Shown in pieces: positions 40,470 to 48,628 of a DNA stretch of 64,000 nt. Under the pieces are notes generated by a model. It ran no database searches, was not told where the DNA came from, and saw only the letters and a program-made list of their open reading frames with translations. Both the position numbers and the translations under genes were made by a program. Source of the stretch: Paenirhodobacter populi (GTDB lineage: Bacteria; Pseudomonadota; Alphaproteobacteria; Rhodobacterales; Rhodobacteraceae); NCBI RefSeq assembly GCF_004022215.1, contig NZ_SAUZ01000004.1, positions 1 to 64,000 of the forward strand. Direction: 5' to 3'. Each line of letters opens with the position of its first letter. Within the stretch, counting starts at the first letter, position 1.

Positions 40470-41692
40470 TTGAGCGACACCCCTTCCATGAACACCACCT
40501 CGACCTCGGTTCCCGCGTAAAGCGAAACAACCGGCTGATATTGCTCGGCTCTTTTGATGTAATAGTCGGCCAGGCGTTCGGCCGCGTTCTCCGCGCCGCC
40601 GCCGATCATGCCGCCGCCCGCGCCTGCGAGCACCGAACCTACGGATGCCGTCTCATCGTTCGAAGTGGCGATAGAAGCGGCCGAGGAAACTGCATCTGCG
40701 AAACCGCCGAGCGCGCCGGCTATAGCGGCATTGGTCGCCAGATTGCCCTCGCGGCTGACGACCTGGCCACGAACCCCCGCTTTCCCGGAGCCCGCGACGA
40801 GCCCGGCAACCGGCGTTTCGATCACCTGATCTCCCCGACCAACACAGGTCAGTGTGGTCAGGCGGACATAGACGCGCTCTGACGAAAGGTCGCCCATGGC
40901 CGAGCCGAGCACCGTACAACCGGTGATGTTGATCCGACGCCCAGGCCCAGTGCCGCTGGCGGCAGTGACCGCAGGCCCGGTGATCCGCACCAGGACCGGG
41001 ACCGGGTTCTCCCGGGACACCACCCCTGTCGAAGCATCGACGCCGCTGATCACCACCGCAGGTGCGTAGGAACCGGCCGGAATGTAGGATCGCAGAGCGC
41101 GAACATTCGAAGAGCTTTCCTCTTCTGCGGCCGGTTCCGGCAACGGCGTCAGGGAGAAGTCCCGTCCGAAGCCAGGGGCGGGCGCGGCGGGGCTTGCCCC
41201 CTGCCCCTCAGAGCCGGGTCGCCCGGTCGCAGGCGTCCGGCCGCCCCCCGTGATGAACTCCTGACCGTAGTTCTCGCCGTTCGGTCCGGTAACCGTCCCG
41301 GGGGGAGCTGGTTGCGGGCCAGCGGTTCCACCTTTGAGGGCATTGATCTCCGCCTGCTGGGCGATGATCGCCTCATCATACTCGCCCCGGATCGCTGCCA
41401 GTTCGGTTTTCTGAGCTTCCGTCAATGCGGTCACCGAACTGGTCAGCTCCTGCACTGTCCGGCTCAGCCGTTCGATCTCCTCCCGGCTTTGCCGGGCCCA
41501 GGTCAGTTCGGGGGAAGCCTGGGATGTGCGGTCGGCAATGATCGTCTCGTCGACCCGGTTGCCATTTCCCGCCCCCTGAAACGCGGCGCGGCGCGCGTTC
41601 ATGAACTGCCCAAGAACGATGATGACCAGGAGGAGAACGCCTCCGGCCATGCCGAAAAGGATCCACTGCTGTTTCTTTCGTGCCTCCGGCAT
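40466..41692 (-). CDS. traB: TraB, envelope-spanning VirB10-like protein
   Basis: A 408-residue protein with one N-terminal membrane segment (WILFGMAGGVLLLVIIVLG). A coiled coil lies at residues about 65-115 (EEIERLSRTVQELTSSVTAL) and a proline-rich link follows. The C-terminal VirB10/TraB domain includes RSYIPAGSYAPAVVISGVDA, the GCTVLGSAMGDLSSERVYVR segment and a late TEVEVVFMEG. It spans both membranes and joins the ATPases to the outer-membrane pore. Confidence 0.95.
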   Translation of the reverse strand: MPEARKKQQWILFGMAGGVLLLVIIVLGQFMNARRAAFQGAGNGNRVDETIIADRTSQASPELTWARQSREEIERLSRTVQELTSSVTALTEAQKTELAAIRGEYDEAIIAQQAEINALKGGTAGPQPAPPGTVTGPNGENYGQEFITGGGRTPATGRPGSEGQGASPAAPAPGFGRDFSLTPLPEPAAEEESSSNVRALRSYIPAGSYAPAVVISGVDASTGVVSRENPVPVLVRITGPAVTAASGTGPGRRINITGCTVLGSAMGDLSSERVYVRLTTLTCVGRGDQVIETPVAGLVAGSGKAGVRGQVVSREGNLATNAAIAGALGGFADAVSSAASIATSNDETASVGSVLAGAGGGMIGGGAENAAERLADYYIKRAEQYQPVVSLYAGTEVEVVFMEGVSLK

Positions 41693-42432
41693 CAGCGTTT
41701 CTCCACCACGACAACCCAGGTCCTCTGGTTCGGACCGAGGTTGTTTTGCTGAACCCAGACGGCGAGCACTTTGCCGGTGAAGAAGTCCTGCGGCCGGACA
41801 TAGCGACCGGACTTGCCCCCATTTGCCACCATGACCCGCGCCCGCATGCCATTTGCAGTCTCGGATGCCACAACAGATCCATGGCCGCGCGACGGTGCCG
41901 CGCGACCGGCGATATGTTTGTCGATTGCAGAACGGGCGAGAACGACGAGGCTGGAGGCATACCCCCCGCCGCCCTCACCCGCCGCCAGCTCGAAGGATGG
42001 GGCGGCTCTCTGGCCGCTTCCCCCTGAGCTGCTGCCCGAAACCGCTGTCGGGATGTCCGGAGCGCCATTGACCGTAACGATCACGGTCTCGGCCCCAAGG
42101 TTGTCCTTCGGCGTCAGTTCGTAGCTGATCGTGACCCCGCGCTCGGTGATGATGTAGCCTGTCTCGGGTTCGAGCTTGTCGAGCGCGCCCGCAAACCTGA
42201 GAAAGATATCCCCTGTCGCCTCGTCATTCATCTCCTGGAACCGGCTATCATCCTTGATGATCCGCCGGATCCGATCACCCGCGACACTGATCCGGGTCAC
42301 ATCCGCTGTCGAAGCGGAAATCCTTATGCTGCCATTCGGGCGAACCGAGAGTTTCTGCTCGGCGAGGGCCGGAAAGGAGATCAGGGTCGCGACCACGGCC
42401 GTAAGCACCAGACGGGATTTCAGGCGCATCAT
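41692..42432 (-). CDS. traK: TraK, outer-membrane secretin-like protein
   Basis: A 246-residue protein with a signal peptide ending FPALA before EQKLSVRPNGSIRISAS. The family blocks DDSRFQEMNDEATGDIFLRF and TERGVTISYELTPKDN are visible. The C-terminal part (VRPQDFFTGKVLAVWVQQNN) is the region that binds TraV and TraB. A Gly/Ser-rich spacer (GSSSGGSGQRAAP) divides the halves. It belongs to the VirB9-like core of the secretion channel. Overlaps join it to traE and traB. Confidence 0.93.
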   Translation of the reverse strand: MMRLKSRLVLTAVVATLISFPALAEQKLSVRPNGSIRISASTADVTRISVAGDRIRRIIKDDSRFQEMNDEATGDIFLRFAGALDKLEPETGYIITERGVTISYELTPKDNLGAETVIVTVNGAPDIPTAVSGSSSGGSGQRAAPSFELAAGEGGGGYASSLVVLARSAIDKHIAGRAAPSRGHGSVVASETANGMRARVMVANGGKSGRYVRPQDFFTGKVLAVWVQQNNLGPNQRTWVVVVEKR

Positions 42433-42983
42433 TCGGCAACCTCCAGAAGTTCCATGCGGGAGAGACGGATCGACGAACCCTCCTCGACAAAGCCAAGCAG
42501 AATCCGCCGTCGGCCACGGCTGACCTCAGTCGTGTCGAGATAGGTTGCCAGATTGCCATCGACGGTGATCTGAAGACGGGCGAGGTTGTGCTCGATCTTC
42601 TCGGGACGAAAGACAGTGCTGATGCGCCGCAGCCGGATATCCTCGGCAATATCGTCGTAGTATTCCAGCAGGCGGGCGCGATCCTGCGCGGAAGAAATGC
42701 GGTCGATCACATCCCGGCCGTAGCGGATCGTTCCCGGGCTAATCGTATACATCGCGTAGACGGCATCGAGGCTCAGCGCCTCGATGTAGCGGATATCAGC
42801 CGCACCCCGGGCCACCATTCCGTCGGAGACCCGCGACGGGATCAGGACCACCTGAGTGTTTTCCTGGGCAACCCGCAGGCTCAGGAGCAGGTTCGCAGCG
42901 ACCGCGACCGCCAGCAGAACCGCGACCATGTTGCGAGCGCGCTGCGCGCTTTTCATCCTGCGGCTGAGCGTGTCGAAATTCAT
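42429..42983 (-). CDS. traE: TraE, VirB8-like inner-membrane protein
   Basis: The start at 42983 has GGAGGGG just upstream and overlaps the traL stop. The 184-residue product has one N-terminal membrane segment (NMVAVLLAVAVAANLLLSLR) and the TraE periplasmic domain (VVLIPSRVSDG, then EALSLDAVYAMYTISPGTIR). The C-terminal strand region YLDTTEVSRGRRRILLGF is also typical. It takes part in the inner-membrane assembly of the pilus. Length matches F TraE (about 188). Confidence 0.93.
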   Translation of the reverse strand: MNFDTLSRRMKSAQRARNMVAVLLAVAVAANLLLSLRVAQENTQVVLIPSRVSDGMVARGAADIRYIEALSLDAVYAMYTISPGTIRYGRDVIDRISSAQDRARLLEYYDDIAEDIRLRRISTVFRPEKIEHNLARLQITVDGNLATYLDTTEVSRGRRRILLGFVEEGSSIRLSRMELLEVAE

Positions 42984-43273
42984 CAGCCCCTCCACATCGT
43001 GACGGAGCTGTCGGGCCAGGATTTCACAGGGCTGATTTCGCGCGGCATATACCAGTAGAGCATCGCCAGCAGGCGCTCGAGACCGCCGTCGCCCTTGAGC
43101 CGCTTCCAGACGATAAAGCTCACTACCCCGAGCACGATCCCCGGTATGGCTGCCTGCAAGGCCACACCGATGCCGGCTGGCGCCAGCAGAGCGAGTCCCT
43201 CATCGACTGGAAACAGCAGCAGACGCGCCTGATCCTGCAACCGCTGTTCAATACGAACGACCTTCTCCTGCAT
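42983..43273 (-). CDS. traL: TraL, VirB3-like pilus assembly protein
   Basis: The start at 43273 follows GGAGGCTCGG and gives 96 residues, near F TraL (about 91); an upstream in-frame ATG at 43327 lacks a good site. The protein has a pair of hydrophobic segments (LALLAPAGIGVALQAAIPGI, then VLGVVSFIVWKRL). The TraL ending LAMLYWYMPRE is present. It lies in the inner membrane and acts early in pilus assembly. The pilin gene is 67 bases upstream, with a palindrome between. Confidence 0.9.
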   Translation of the reverse strand: MQEKVVRIEQRLQDQARLLLFPVDEGLALLAPAGIGVALQAAIPGIVLGVVSFIVWKRLKGDGGLERLLAMLYWYMPREISPVKSWPDSSVTMWRG

Positions 43274-43306
43274 CCGAGCCTCCAGAGCAGACAGATGAAT
43301 GGTGAA

Positions 43307-43320
43307 AGGCCGCGCGGCCT
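43307..43320. repeat. palindrome between the pilin gene and traL
   Basis: AGGCCGCGCGGCCT is a perfect 14-bp palindrome, followed by more self-complementary GC-rich sequence up to about 43334. Lying just after the pilin stop, it could limit read-through or protect the pilin mRNA, since far more pilin than assembly protein is needed. This is inference. Confidence 0.4.
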
Positions 43321-43340
43321 GGGCCACGCGGCCGCTCTGC

Positions 43341-43691
43341 TCAGGCTTTGAAACCCTGAAGGGCTTCGGCTTGGCTGGGGGATTCCGCCATCTCGATCGT
43401 CGCGGTCACGCCGCCGATCGAACTGACGATCGAGACGCCGTAGCCCAGAAACAGCGATACCGCGACCGCGGTGATCACATAGGTCCAGCGGCCGGTTGCC
43501 ATCAGGGTGATGGCAGCGACGATGATCGAAATGATCAGAATCAGATAGCCACCGGCACCGCTCAAAAGAGTCGTCAAGGTGGTGGTGATGCCGGCAAAGC
43601 CGGCTTCCACACCGGTTCCGGCACCGGCTGCCATGGCGGCAGCCGGAAGTAGAGTGGCCAGCCCGGCCACCGTGAAACGAATGAGTTTCAT
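43341..43691 (-). CDS. traA: TraA-type F-like pilin
   Basis: A 116-residue prepilin. The signal sequence ends near PAAAMA, so the mature protein is about 95 residues. Two hydrophobic helices (GGYLILIISIIVAAITLMAT and WTYVITAVAVSLFLGYGVS) are joined by a short basic loop (GR), as in F-type pilins, in which they span the membrane before polymerisation. It is first of the transfer operon. A 7-bp inverted repeat lies about 86-105 bases upstream. Confidence 0.9.
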   Translation of the reverse strand: MKLIRFTVAGLATLLPAAAMAAGAGTGVEAGFAGITTTLTTLLSGAGGYLILIISIIVAAITLMATGRWTYVITAVAVSLFLGYGVSIVSSIGGVTATIEMAESPSQAEALQGFKA

Positions 43692-43776
43692 GGAGTTACC
43701 TCAGATTGTCTGGGAGATCGCCGGGCAGGCCACGTCTCCACATTACGCCCCAACGGAACGATTGCAACCTGATTCT

Positions 43777-43796
43777 AACAATAAGTATCTATTGTT
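43777..43796. promoter_or_regulatory. inverted repeat in the transfer operon promoter region
   Basis: AACAATA-AGTATC-TATTGTT is a perfect 7-bp inverted repeat, nested in a wider TTCTAA...TTAGAA pair (43773-43778 and 43801-43806). The segment is AT-rich between the pilin gene and a terminator, so it is a strong candidate for the operator or promoter of the whole transfer operon. The -35 and -10 could not be assigned with confidence. Confidence 0.55.
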
Positions 43797-43824
43797 GATA
43801 TTAGAACTATATCTCACACGAAAT

Positions 43825-43847
43825 CGCCCGGCGAACTACGCCGGGCG
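43825..43847 (-). terminator. hairpin ending the gene at 43878
   Basis: CGCCCGGCG-AACTA-CGCCGGGCG forms a perfect 9-bp stem with a 5-base loop, 30 bases after the end of the minus-strand gene at 43878, with a short T-rich run after it on that strand. It insulates the transfer promoter from upstream transcription. Confidence 0.7.
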
Positions 43848-43877
43848 CGGAATACCTGCGGGCAGCCCAAAGCCTGA

Positions 43878-44219
43878 TCAAGCCTGTTCCGCGTTCCGGT
43901 TCAGCTCGGCATGCATTGCCCAGACACCTTGCTCGTTCTCCACCTGAGCGAGCAGAGGTACCGTTACCTCTTCCGCGGGCAGTCGCTCCAGCAGGTTGAA
44001 AACACCCTTGGTGGTTTTGATGAACTTGAGACCGGCGTCCCTAGCGTTGAGCAGCAACAATCTTCGGTCGTTGGGTTTGCGAAGCATGACGTACCAACCC
44101 TCGACGTCCTTGGTGCCCACCCGCCCCCTGGCGATCAGTTCGATCACGGCACCTGCCTCGATCTCGGCCGCCATCCCGCGTTCAAAAACGGCAAAAGGGT
44201 CTGTCGAACGTTCCCTCAT
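43878..44219 (-). CDS. small protein upstream of the transfer operon, unknown
   Basis: ATG at 44219 follows AAAGG and gives 113 residues; the GTG three bases before is also possible. The protein is soluble and of mixed charge. Its core (GWYVMLRKPNDRRLLLLNAR, then AGLKFIKTTKGVFNLLERL) resembles the N-terminal half of the product at 44711 (VLISARGAQIKQFLGAEKVL, then RFLDKW) in the order of hydrophobic and basic positions. No known family is recognised. Its place between the replication and transfer blocks, with its own terminator, fits a regulator of transfer. Confidence 0.6.
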   Translation of the reverse strand: MRERSTDPFAVFERGMAAEIEAGAVIELIARGRVGTKDVEGWYVMLRKPNDRRLLLLNARDAGLKFIKTTKGVFNLLERLPAEEVTVPLLAQVENEQGVWAMHAELNRNAEQA

Positions 44220-44222
44220 CAC

Positions 44223-44710
44223 TCAGCCTTTCTTCCGGCAGCCCGGCCGGCAGAAAGCCGAGCGGATGCACGTTTTCGATTGAAGTGCACTATACGGCAC
44301 TCGTTATAAAGATGTGTTTAATTCGCGCAATAGATATGTTTCGATACCTTTGGGCCGCTTTGTGTCGATTGCCTATCTTCGCGCAGTTCCAGGCTCTGAA
44401 GCGCTTGCTGCGAAGGAACCGCCCAGTCCAGCAGCAACCACAAACAGGCTAAGCCCCGTGTCAAAGCAACTTCTCATGAAGGTTGTTCTTGCACACGCAA
44501 AAGTAATGTTGATTATTGTTCCTACTGACACGTTACGAATCTTTCGTAACTCTAGGTATTTGGTGTGTCGTTAGGGTCGAACATCCGGAAGCAGCTACCG
44601 AGCTTCGCGATCGGTGGCCGTCCGCGGGATCCGGCCCGGTCCGGAAGGCGCCGTTGCCGGGATGAAAGCAGTCTGGCAGCAGGCGAACTTCCTCAGAAGT
44701 GAGGGGCGCA
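44223..44710. other. divergent intergenic region
   Basis: About 490 bases between two divergent small genes, more AT-rich than the rest of the window. It contains the inverted repeat at 44532-44550 and promoter-like AT runs near 44300-44345 and 44500-44560. It probably drives both genes. No further gene is supported. Confidence 0.45.
44532..44550. promoter_or_regulatory. inverted repeat upstream of the gene at 44711
   Basis: GTTACGAA-TCT-TTCGTAAC is a perfect 8-bp inverted repeat with a 3-base centre, in AT-rich DNA about 160 bases before the ATG. Its form is typical of an operator for a dimeric repressor. Confidence 0.5.
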
Positions 44711-45232
44711 ATGTCGGATATTCCTACAGCATCGATGAGGTTCAGGGAGCATTTGGTTCAAACCCGAACGCTGATTATAGTTCGCACGATCACCGAACAA
44801 GGCCATGTCTATGTCTTGAGATCGGAAGCCGCCGGTTGGGAGGGCCGCGTCCTCATCAGCGCGCGTGGCGCCCAGATCAAACAATTCCTGGGTGCGGAGA
44901 AGGTCCTGCGCTTTCTCGACAAATGGGGAATGGGCCAGGTCACAATCCCTTTTCGCAAAGCGGAGTCTGTCAATCATCTTTCCGTCGATGAATGTGCCGC
45001 GATATTGGAAAAACTCCGCCAGCCGCGCGCGACAGATAGTGGGAGCGACGTTGCCACCGCACCCCTTAAAGCCGCCATTAATCGCCATCCCACCGATTGG
45101 GGACCCGTCAGCCGCTATCTCGCAGAGGGCATGAGCCCTGATCGAATTTCACGACTACGTGGCGTTCCCCTCCCCACAATCCTGTACATCATCGATCTGA
45201 TCAAGAAGCCGCCCTCCACAGATGAACCTTGA
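44711..45232 (+). CDS. unknown protein, possible regulator with C-terminal helix-turn-helix
   Basis: ATG at 44711 follows GAGGGG and gives 173 residues. The first half (VYVLRSEAAGWEGRVLISAR, then AQIKQFLGAEKVLRFLDKW) is similar in plan to the product at 43878. The second half ends in a helix-turn-helix-like run (VSRYLAEGMSPDRISRLRG, then VPLPTILYIIDLI). No family is recognised. It may regulate replication or transfer. It converges with the gene at 45155 and overlaps it by 78 bases tail to tail. Confidence 0.6.
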   Translation: MSDIPTASMRFREHLVQTRTLIIVRTITEQGHVYVLRSEAAGWEGRVLISARGAQIKQFLGAEKVLRFLDKWGMGQVTIPFRKAESVNHLSVDECAAILEKLRQPRATDSGSDVATAPLKAAINRHPTDWGPVSRYLAEGMSPDRISRLRGVPLPTILYIIDLIKKPPSTDEP

Positions 45233-45451
45233 GAGGGCTTCGAGGTGTTCTTCGAGCAACGTCCCCGCGGGAATGGCAAGCATAAGCCTATCATCGACGG
45301 AGATCCCGCCAAAGATCACCGAACGCTGATGTCCGTTGTTGGCTCTCAGGCGTACGCCAACTTGCTCAAACTTTTGCGGTGTCTGCCCGTCCGGACGAAG
45401 GGCATAGATCTCGTGGATTTTGTATGCTCGGTCGAGGGAATTACCTGCCAT
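45155..45451 (-). CDS. small unknown protein converging on the 44711 gene
   Basis: ATG at 45451 has AAAGGA eight bases upstream and gives 98 residues; the longer frame upstream has no start signal. The core (KFEQVGVRLRANNGHQRSVI, then GGISVDDRLMLAIPAGTLLE) looks like a real folded beta-rich domain. No family is recognised. Its 3' end overlaps that of the gene at 44711, so transcription of the two could interfere. Confidence 0.5.
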   Translation of the reverse strand: MAGNSLDRAYKIHEIYALRPDGQTPQKFEQVGVRLRANNGHQRSVIFGGISVDDRLMLAIPAGTLLEEHLEALSRFICGGRLLDQIDDVQDCGEGNAT

Positions 45452-45945
45452 GTAGTCTTTCCTTTCTGCGGGGCCGAACACCGGAGGAGCTCGGCAAGCT
45501 ACCCGGTCCGTTTCGTCATCCGGAGGATGGACGGCCGAGCACGCTCCCTTAAGATACATGGACAATCTAAAGCAAACCCTGCGAGCCTCGCACCTCGCTT
45601 GACCGGCGTCTTCCGCCCGCGTTTCTCCCGTAATGATCTGACGCCACGTCAACCCTTGGGCAGATCACCTCCAGCACGGGCTCCTCCGCGGTTCCGTGTC
45701 CCCAACTGACGTGCCGAACCACGGCACAGTCGGCGTTCGTGCCCTTCAGGTGAGACAGCTACGAATAAATAGAAACCCCCGCACGGCGACAGCCGGTACG
45801 GAGGCTACAGGGACGGCAATCCCTTCTCTTCAAGTCTGCTGAGAAGCGTAGCCCCATCCGGAAAGGCAATCAACTGGTATCGCAAGCGAAAAGCTCTGCG
45901 ACCGATGTCCTGTGCCTTCCTGTCGCCCGCACAGACGAGTGACCA
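45452..45945. other. region upstream of repC
   Basis: Nearly 500 bases with no supported gene. In repABC plasmids the space before repC holds a small antisense RNA and control sites; none could be recognised here by eye, and no tandem iterons are visible. RepA and RepB genes, normally just upstream of repC, are absent. Confidence 0.4.
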
Positions 45946-47151
45946 ATGATGCATGCCAAACTGCTTTCATCCGACAGCTTCACAGGACCCCACGCGGTCC
46001 TACCCGACCAACTGCAACGTTCCGACATAGAGGGACTTCTCATCGATCTTCGTTCGGCGCTGCAGCTCTCCCCTGCCCGCCTTGACGCTCTGCTGGCAAT
46101 GATGCGCCGAACACGGCCCTCTGACTGGACGAACCCCGATGCTGACGCTGTCTGCTATGCGCAACAGCAGCAGGTCGCAGCAGATCTTGGAAAATCGACT
46201 CGCGCTCTTCGCAATGATGAAGCCGATCTTGTGAGGCGTGGACTGATCGAACGTCGGACATTCGGAACGGGCAGGCGTTGTATGATCACGGGCAACCACG
46301 GTCATCGCTTCGGCCTCTCATTCACACCGTTGATCCGCCAGATAGGACATCTGCTCGACCTTAGGGACATTGTGCACCGAGAGCGCCGACAGCAACAAGC
46401 GCTCAGGCTGGTCTGCTCTGCTCTGAGGCAAGAATTCAGGAGATGCCTTGCCAGGCTGCAGCTGGTTGGATCTCTTGACGATGCCGTCCTTGCGCTGACC
46501 TTGCGTTTTTCTGATTGGCCTCGCCGATTTGAAAATATGGGTTTCGCTGAATTGGAAGCGCATAGGGTCGAAGTCGAGTCCGCGCTTCGTGAAGCCAATG
46601 AGATTTCTGAAGCCGGCCAATCAACTTCCGGTCGACCGGAAGTTGACGTCCGCCAATCATTTCAAGATTCAACCAAAGATAAACCTGAATCCTGTAGCTG
46701 CAGAGAACAAGTTGAAGCGGCCTTTGCGACAGCGCTGCATGGGACGACACCGACCCGGAAATTGGAGGTTCCGGTAAAACTGCCCGAATTTACGCCCTCC
46801 CAGCTCTACTCTCTTTCAAGTGAGGAAATGCGCCTTTGGATTGATTGTTTCCGACACGATCGGCCGCGACCGGTCGCGACAGATATCTTGCAAGCGGCGG
46901 TCAGGCGCGTTCCGGAAATGGGCATTAACGAGGCCGCCTGGCGGGAGGCGGCAGATAGCATGGGGCCGATGAAGGCGGCACTCGCCATATTGGTGATCGA
47001 TTCCAATCAAAATCACCCTGTTACCCCTGTTCGAAACCCCGGCGGTTTGTTGCGGGTTTTCACACGCCTGGATAGCAAAGGGCGGCTTAATCTTCAGGGA
47101 AGTCTCTTTGGCTTGTACGAGAGGTCAAGATTACCTCACGCTACACAATAG
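45946..47151 (+). CDS. repC: RepC-type plasmid replication initiator
   Basis: A 401-residue protein. The N-terminal winged-helix region (QQVAADLGKSTRALRNDEAD, then LVRRGLIERRTFGTGRRCMI) and the following FGLSFTPLIRQ segment are RepC features. The C-terminal domain ends with the RepC-like NEAAWREAADSMGPMKAAL and NPGGLLRVFTRLDSKG. RepC starts replication at an origin inside its own gene. A 26-bp perfect palindrome lies at 46621-46646 in the variable linker region. The gene stands without repA and repB. The start has only a weak GAG site. Confidence 0.82.
   Translation: MMHAKLLSSDSFTGPHAVLPDQLQRSDIEGLLIDLRSALQLSPARLDALLAMMRRTRPSDWTNPDADAVCYAQQQQVAADLGKSTRALRNDEADLVRRGLIERRTFGTGRRCMITGNHGHRFGLSFTPLIRQIGHLLDLRDIVHRERRQQQALRLVCSALRQEFRRCLARLQLVGSLDDAVLALTLRFSDWPRRFENMGFAELEAHRVEVESALREANEISEAGQSTSGRPEVDVRQSFQDSTKDKPESCSCREQVEAAFATALHGTTPTRKLEVPVKLPEFTPSQLYSLSSEEMRLWIDCFRHDRPRPVATDILQAAVRRVPEMGINEAAWREAADSMGPMKAALAILVIDSNQNHPVTPVRNPGGLLRVFTRLDSKGRLNLQGSLFGLYERSRLPHATQ
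46621..46646. other. 26-bp perfect palindrome inside repC, candidate oriV
   Basis: TCAACTTCCGGTC followed at once by its complement forms a perfect palindrome of 26 bp, coding for the STSGRPEVD part of the RepC linker. AT-rich DNA follows (46660-46720). In repABC plasmids the origin lies within the middle of repC, next to such symmetry and AT-rich sequence, so this is the best origin candidate in the window. Confidence 0.6.
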
Positions 47152-47206
47152 GCTCAGGAAAGGCGGATTGATCTTCCTGATTCAAATCTGAAAGGATACC
47201 ATCACC

Positions 47207-48415
47207 ATGCGGCAGTTCGATGTAAACGGAGTCGTGTTCGATGAGGATTCCCCTGTTTTGCAGGCCGCGCTTGCTGACGCCTGGCAGGCCCGGATCCGGC
47301 CACTCTGCCTCTGCCGAAAGCCGGGAGTGCCGACATATGTCGCCCGTATCGGGGACCAGTATCTGATCAAACGTATGCCGCTTTCGGGAGTGGATCACGA
47401 AGGCTCCTGCGAAGCCCATGCTGACCCATGGGAGGTCGGTACGCTCGATCCGGTGGTCGGAACCGGGATCCGCCGAAATGCAGAGACAGGAGAGGTTACG
47501 CTCCGGCTGGACTTCAGCTTGTCGAAGACAGCAGGCAAGTTGCGCGCTGAAGACATCGAGCCGTCCATTACCCAGTCTGTTGCCGCGACAGCCCCTCCGA
47601 GACTTGCGATGATCAGCCTGCTGCATTTTCTATGGCAGGAAGCAGAACTGAACCGATGGACTGCGCTCTGGACCGGGAAGAGGCATTGGTGGACCATCCG
47701 GTCGCATCTGCTCGCCGCCGCCCGCACTATGAGCGTTAATCGGGACTGTCTTGGTGGATTGCTCTTCATTCCTGAGCCGTTCCGCGTCGAGGACAAGTCC
47801 GCCATAGAACAAAGGCGGACAGCATCACTGGCTCGGCTCTTGACGCCTGCTTCTCAAGCGAAATGCCTCATGCTCATCCTCGGAGAGGTAAAGTCAGTCG
47901 AGGCAACGCGAGCAGGGTACAAAATCGTAGTTCGCCACTTGCCCGATCTGCCAATGCTGCTCGACGCTCATTCTTGGAAAAAAATGAAGGACCGGTTCAG
48001 CCGCGAACTCGCTCTTTGGGAGGCAGATCCGACAACCCACCTGCTTCTGTTCGCGACCTTCGGGTTTGATCCGGCGGGGCTCACCAGGATCGAAGAAGCT
48101 GTTCTCATGGTGGTCTCCGAGACCTGGATTCCGTTTCGCTCAGTGTTCGAACACAGACTTTTGAGGACCTTGGCCGGTTTGCGCGAGGAGAGCGTGTGGA
48201 GGATGAGCTTCGGGAGGGACGCGACCGGCATCGAACTGATGGCTGTTCTGCCAAGACGAAAACCGCATCCGCTCGGGCTCTACATCCTGCCGCCGGTTGT
48301 CGACGAAGCTGTGCGCGTTGAGCTTGACGCGGCTATTGCCTCCGCGCCAGACCTCGCATCCTGGGTCTGGGACGTCTCCAACGGCGACATGCCGACGATA
48401 CCACCGCCGGGATAA
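47207..48415 (+). CDS. DUF1173 family protein
   Basis: A 402-residue cytoplasmic protein. Its N-terminus (RQFDVNGVVFDEDSPVLQAA, then RPLCLCRKPGVPTYVAR and YLIKRMPLSGVDHEGSCEAH) is typical of DUF1173, a family found almost only on alphaproteobacterial plasmids. The cysteines and histidine of CLC...HEGSC could hold a metal. The role is unknown. AAAGGA precedes the ATG. It lies 55 bases after repC and may share its promoter. Confidence 0.82.
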   Translation: MRQFDVNGVVFDEDSPVLQAALADAWQARIRPLCLCRKPGVPTYVARIGDQYLIKRMPLSGVDHEGSCEAHADPWEVGTLDPVVGTGIRRNAETGEVTLRLDFSLSKTAGKLRAEDIEPSITQSVAATAPPRLAMISLLHFLWQEAELNRWTALWTGKRHWWTIRSHLLAAARTMSVNRDCLGGLLFIPEPFRVEDKSAIEQRRTASLARLLTPASQAKCLMLILGEVKSVEATRAGYKIVVRHLPDLPMLLDAHSWKKMKDRFSRELALWEADPTTHLLLFATFGFDPAGLTRIEEAVLMVVSETWIPFRSVFEHRLLRTLAGLREESVWRMSFGRDATGIELMAVLPRRKPHPLGLYILPPVVDEAVRVELDAAIASAPDLASWVWDVSNGDMPTIPPPG

Positions 48416-48628
48416 ATACAAGCCATACAAGCCCGAAATCCGGTCGGTCGCATTGGGAGAATTCTCAGGCATCCAGTCACCACATCCTCACTGCGCCTGG
48501 TAAGATCTGTATCAGGTTGAGACGCTCTAAACTCCGACACTGTCGCGGAAGTTACGATGGGCGCCCGAGCCGCAGTATGCTCTGATACGCCGGAATTGCT
48601 CTGGTACCATAGCCCTGAGGAACAACAC

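Noticed and set aside
45452-45945. Iterons or an antisense RNA before repC
   Set aside because: No tandem repeats or clear terminator-type stem with promoter could be found by eye; a covariance or transcript analysis would be needed to claim one.
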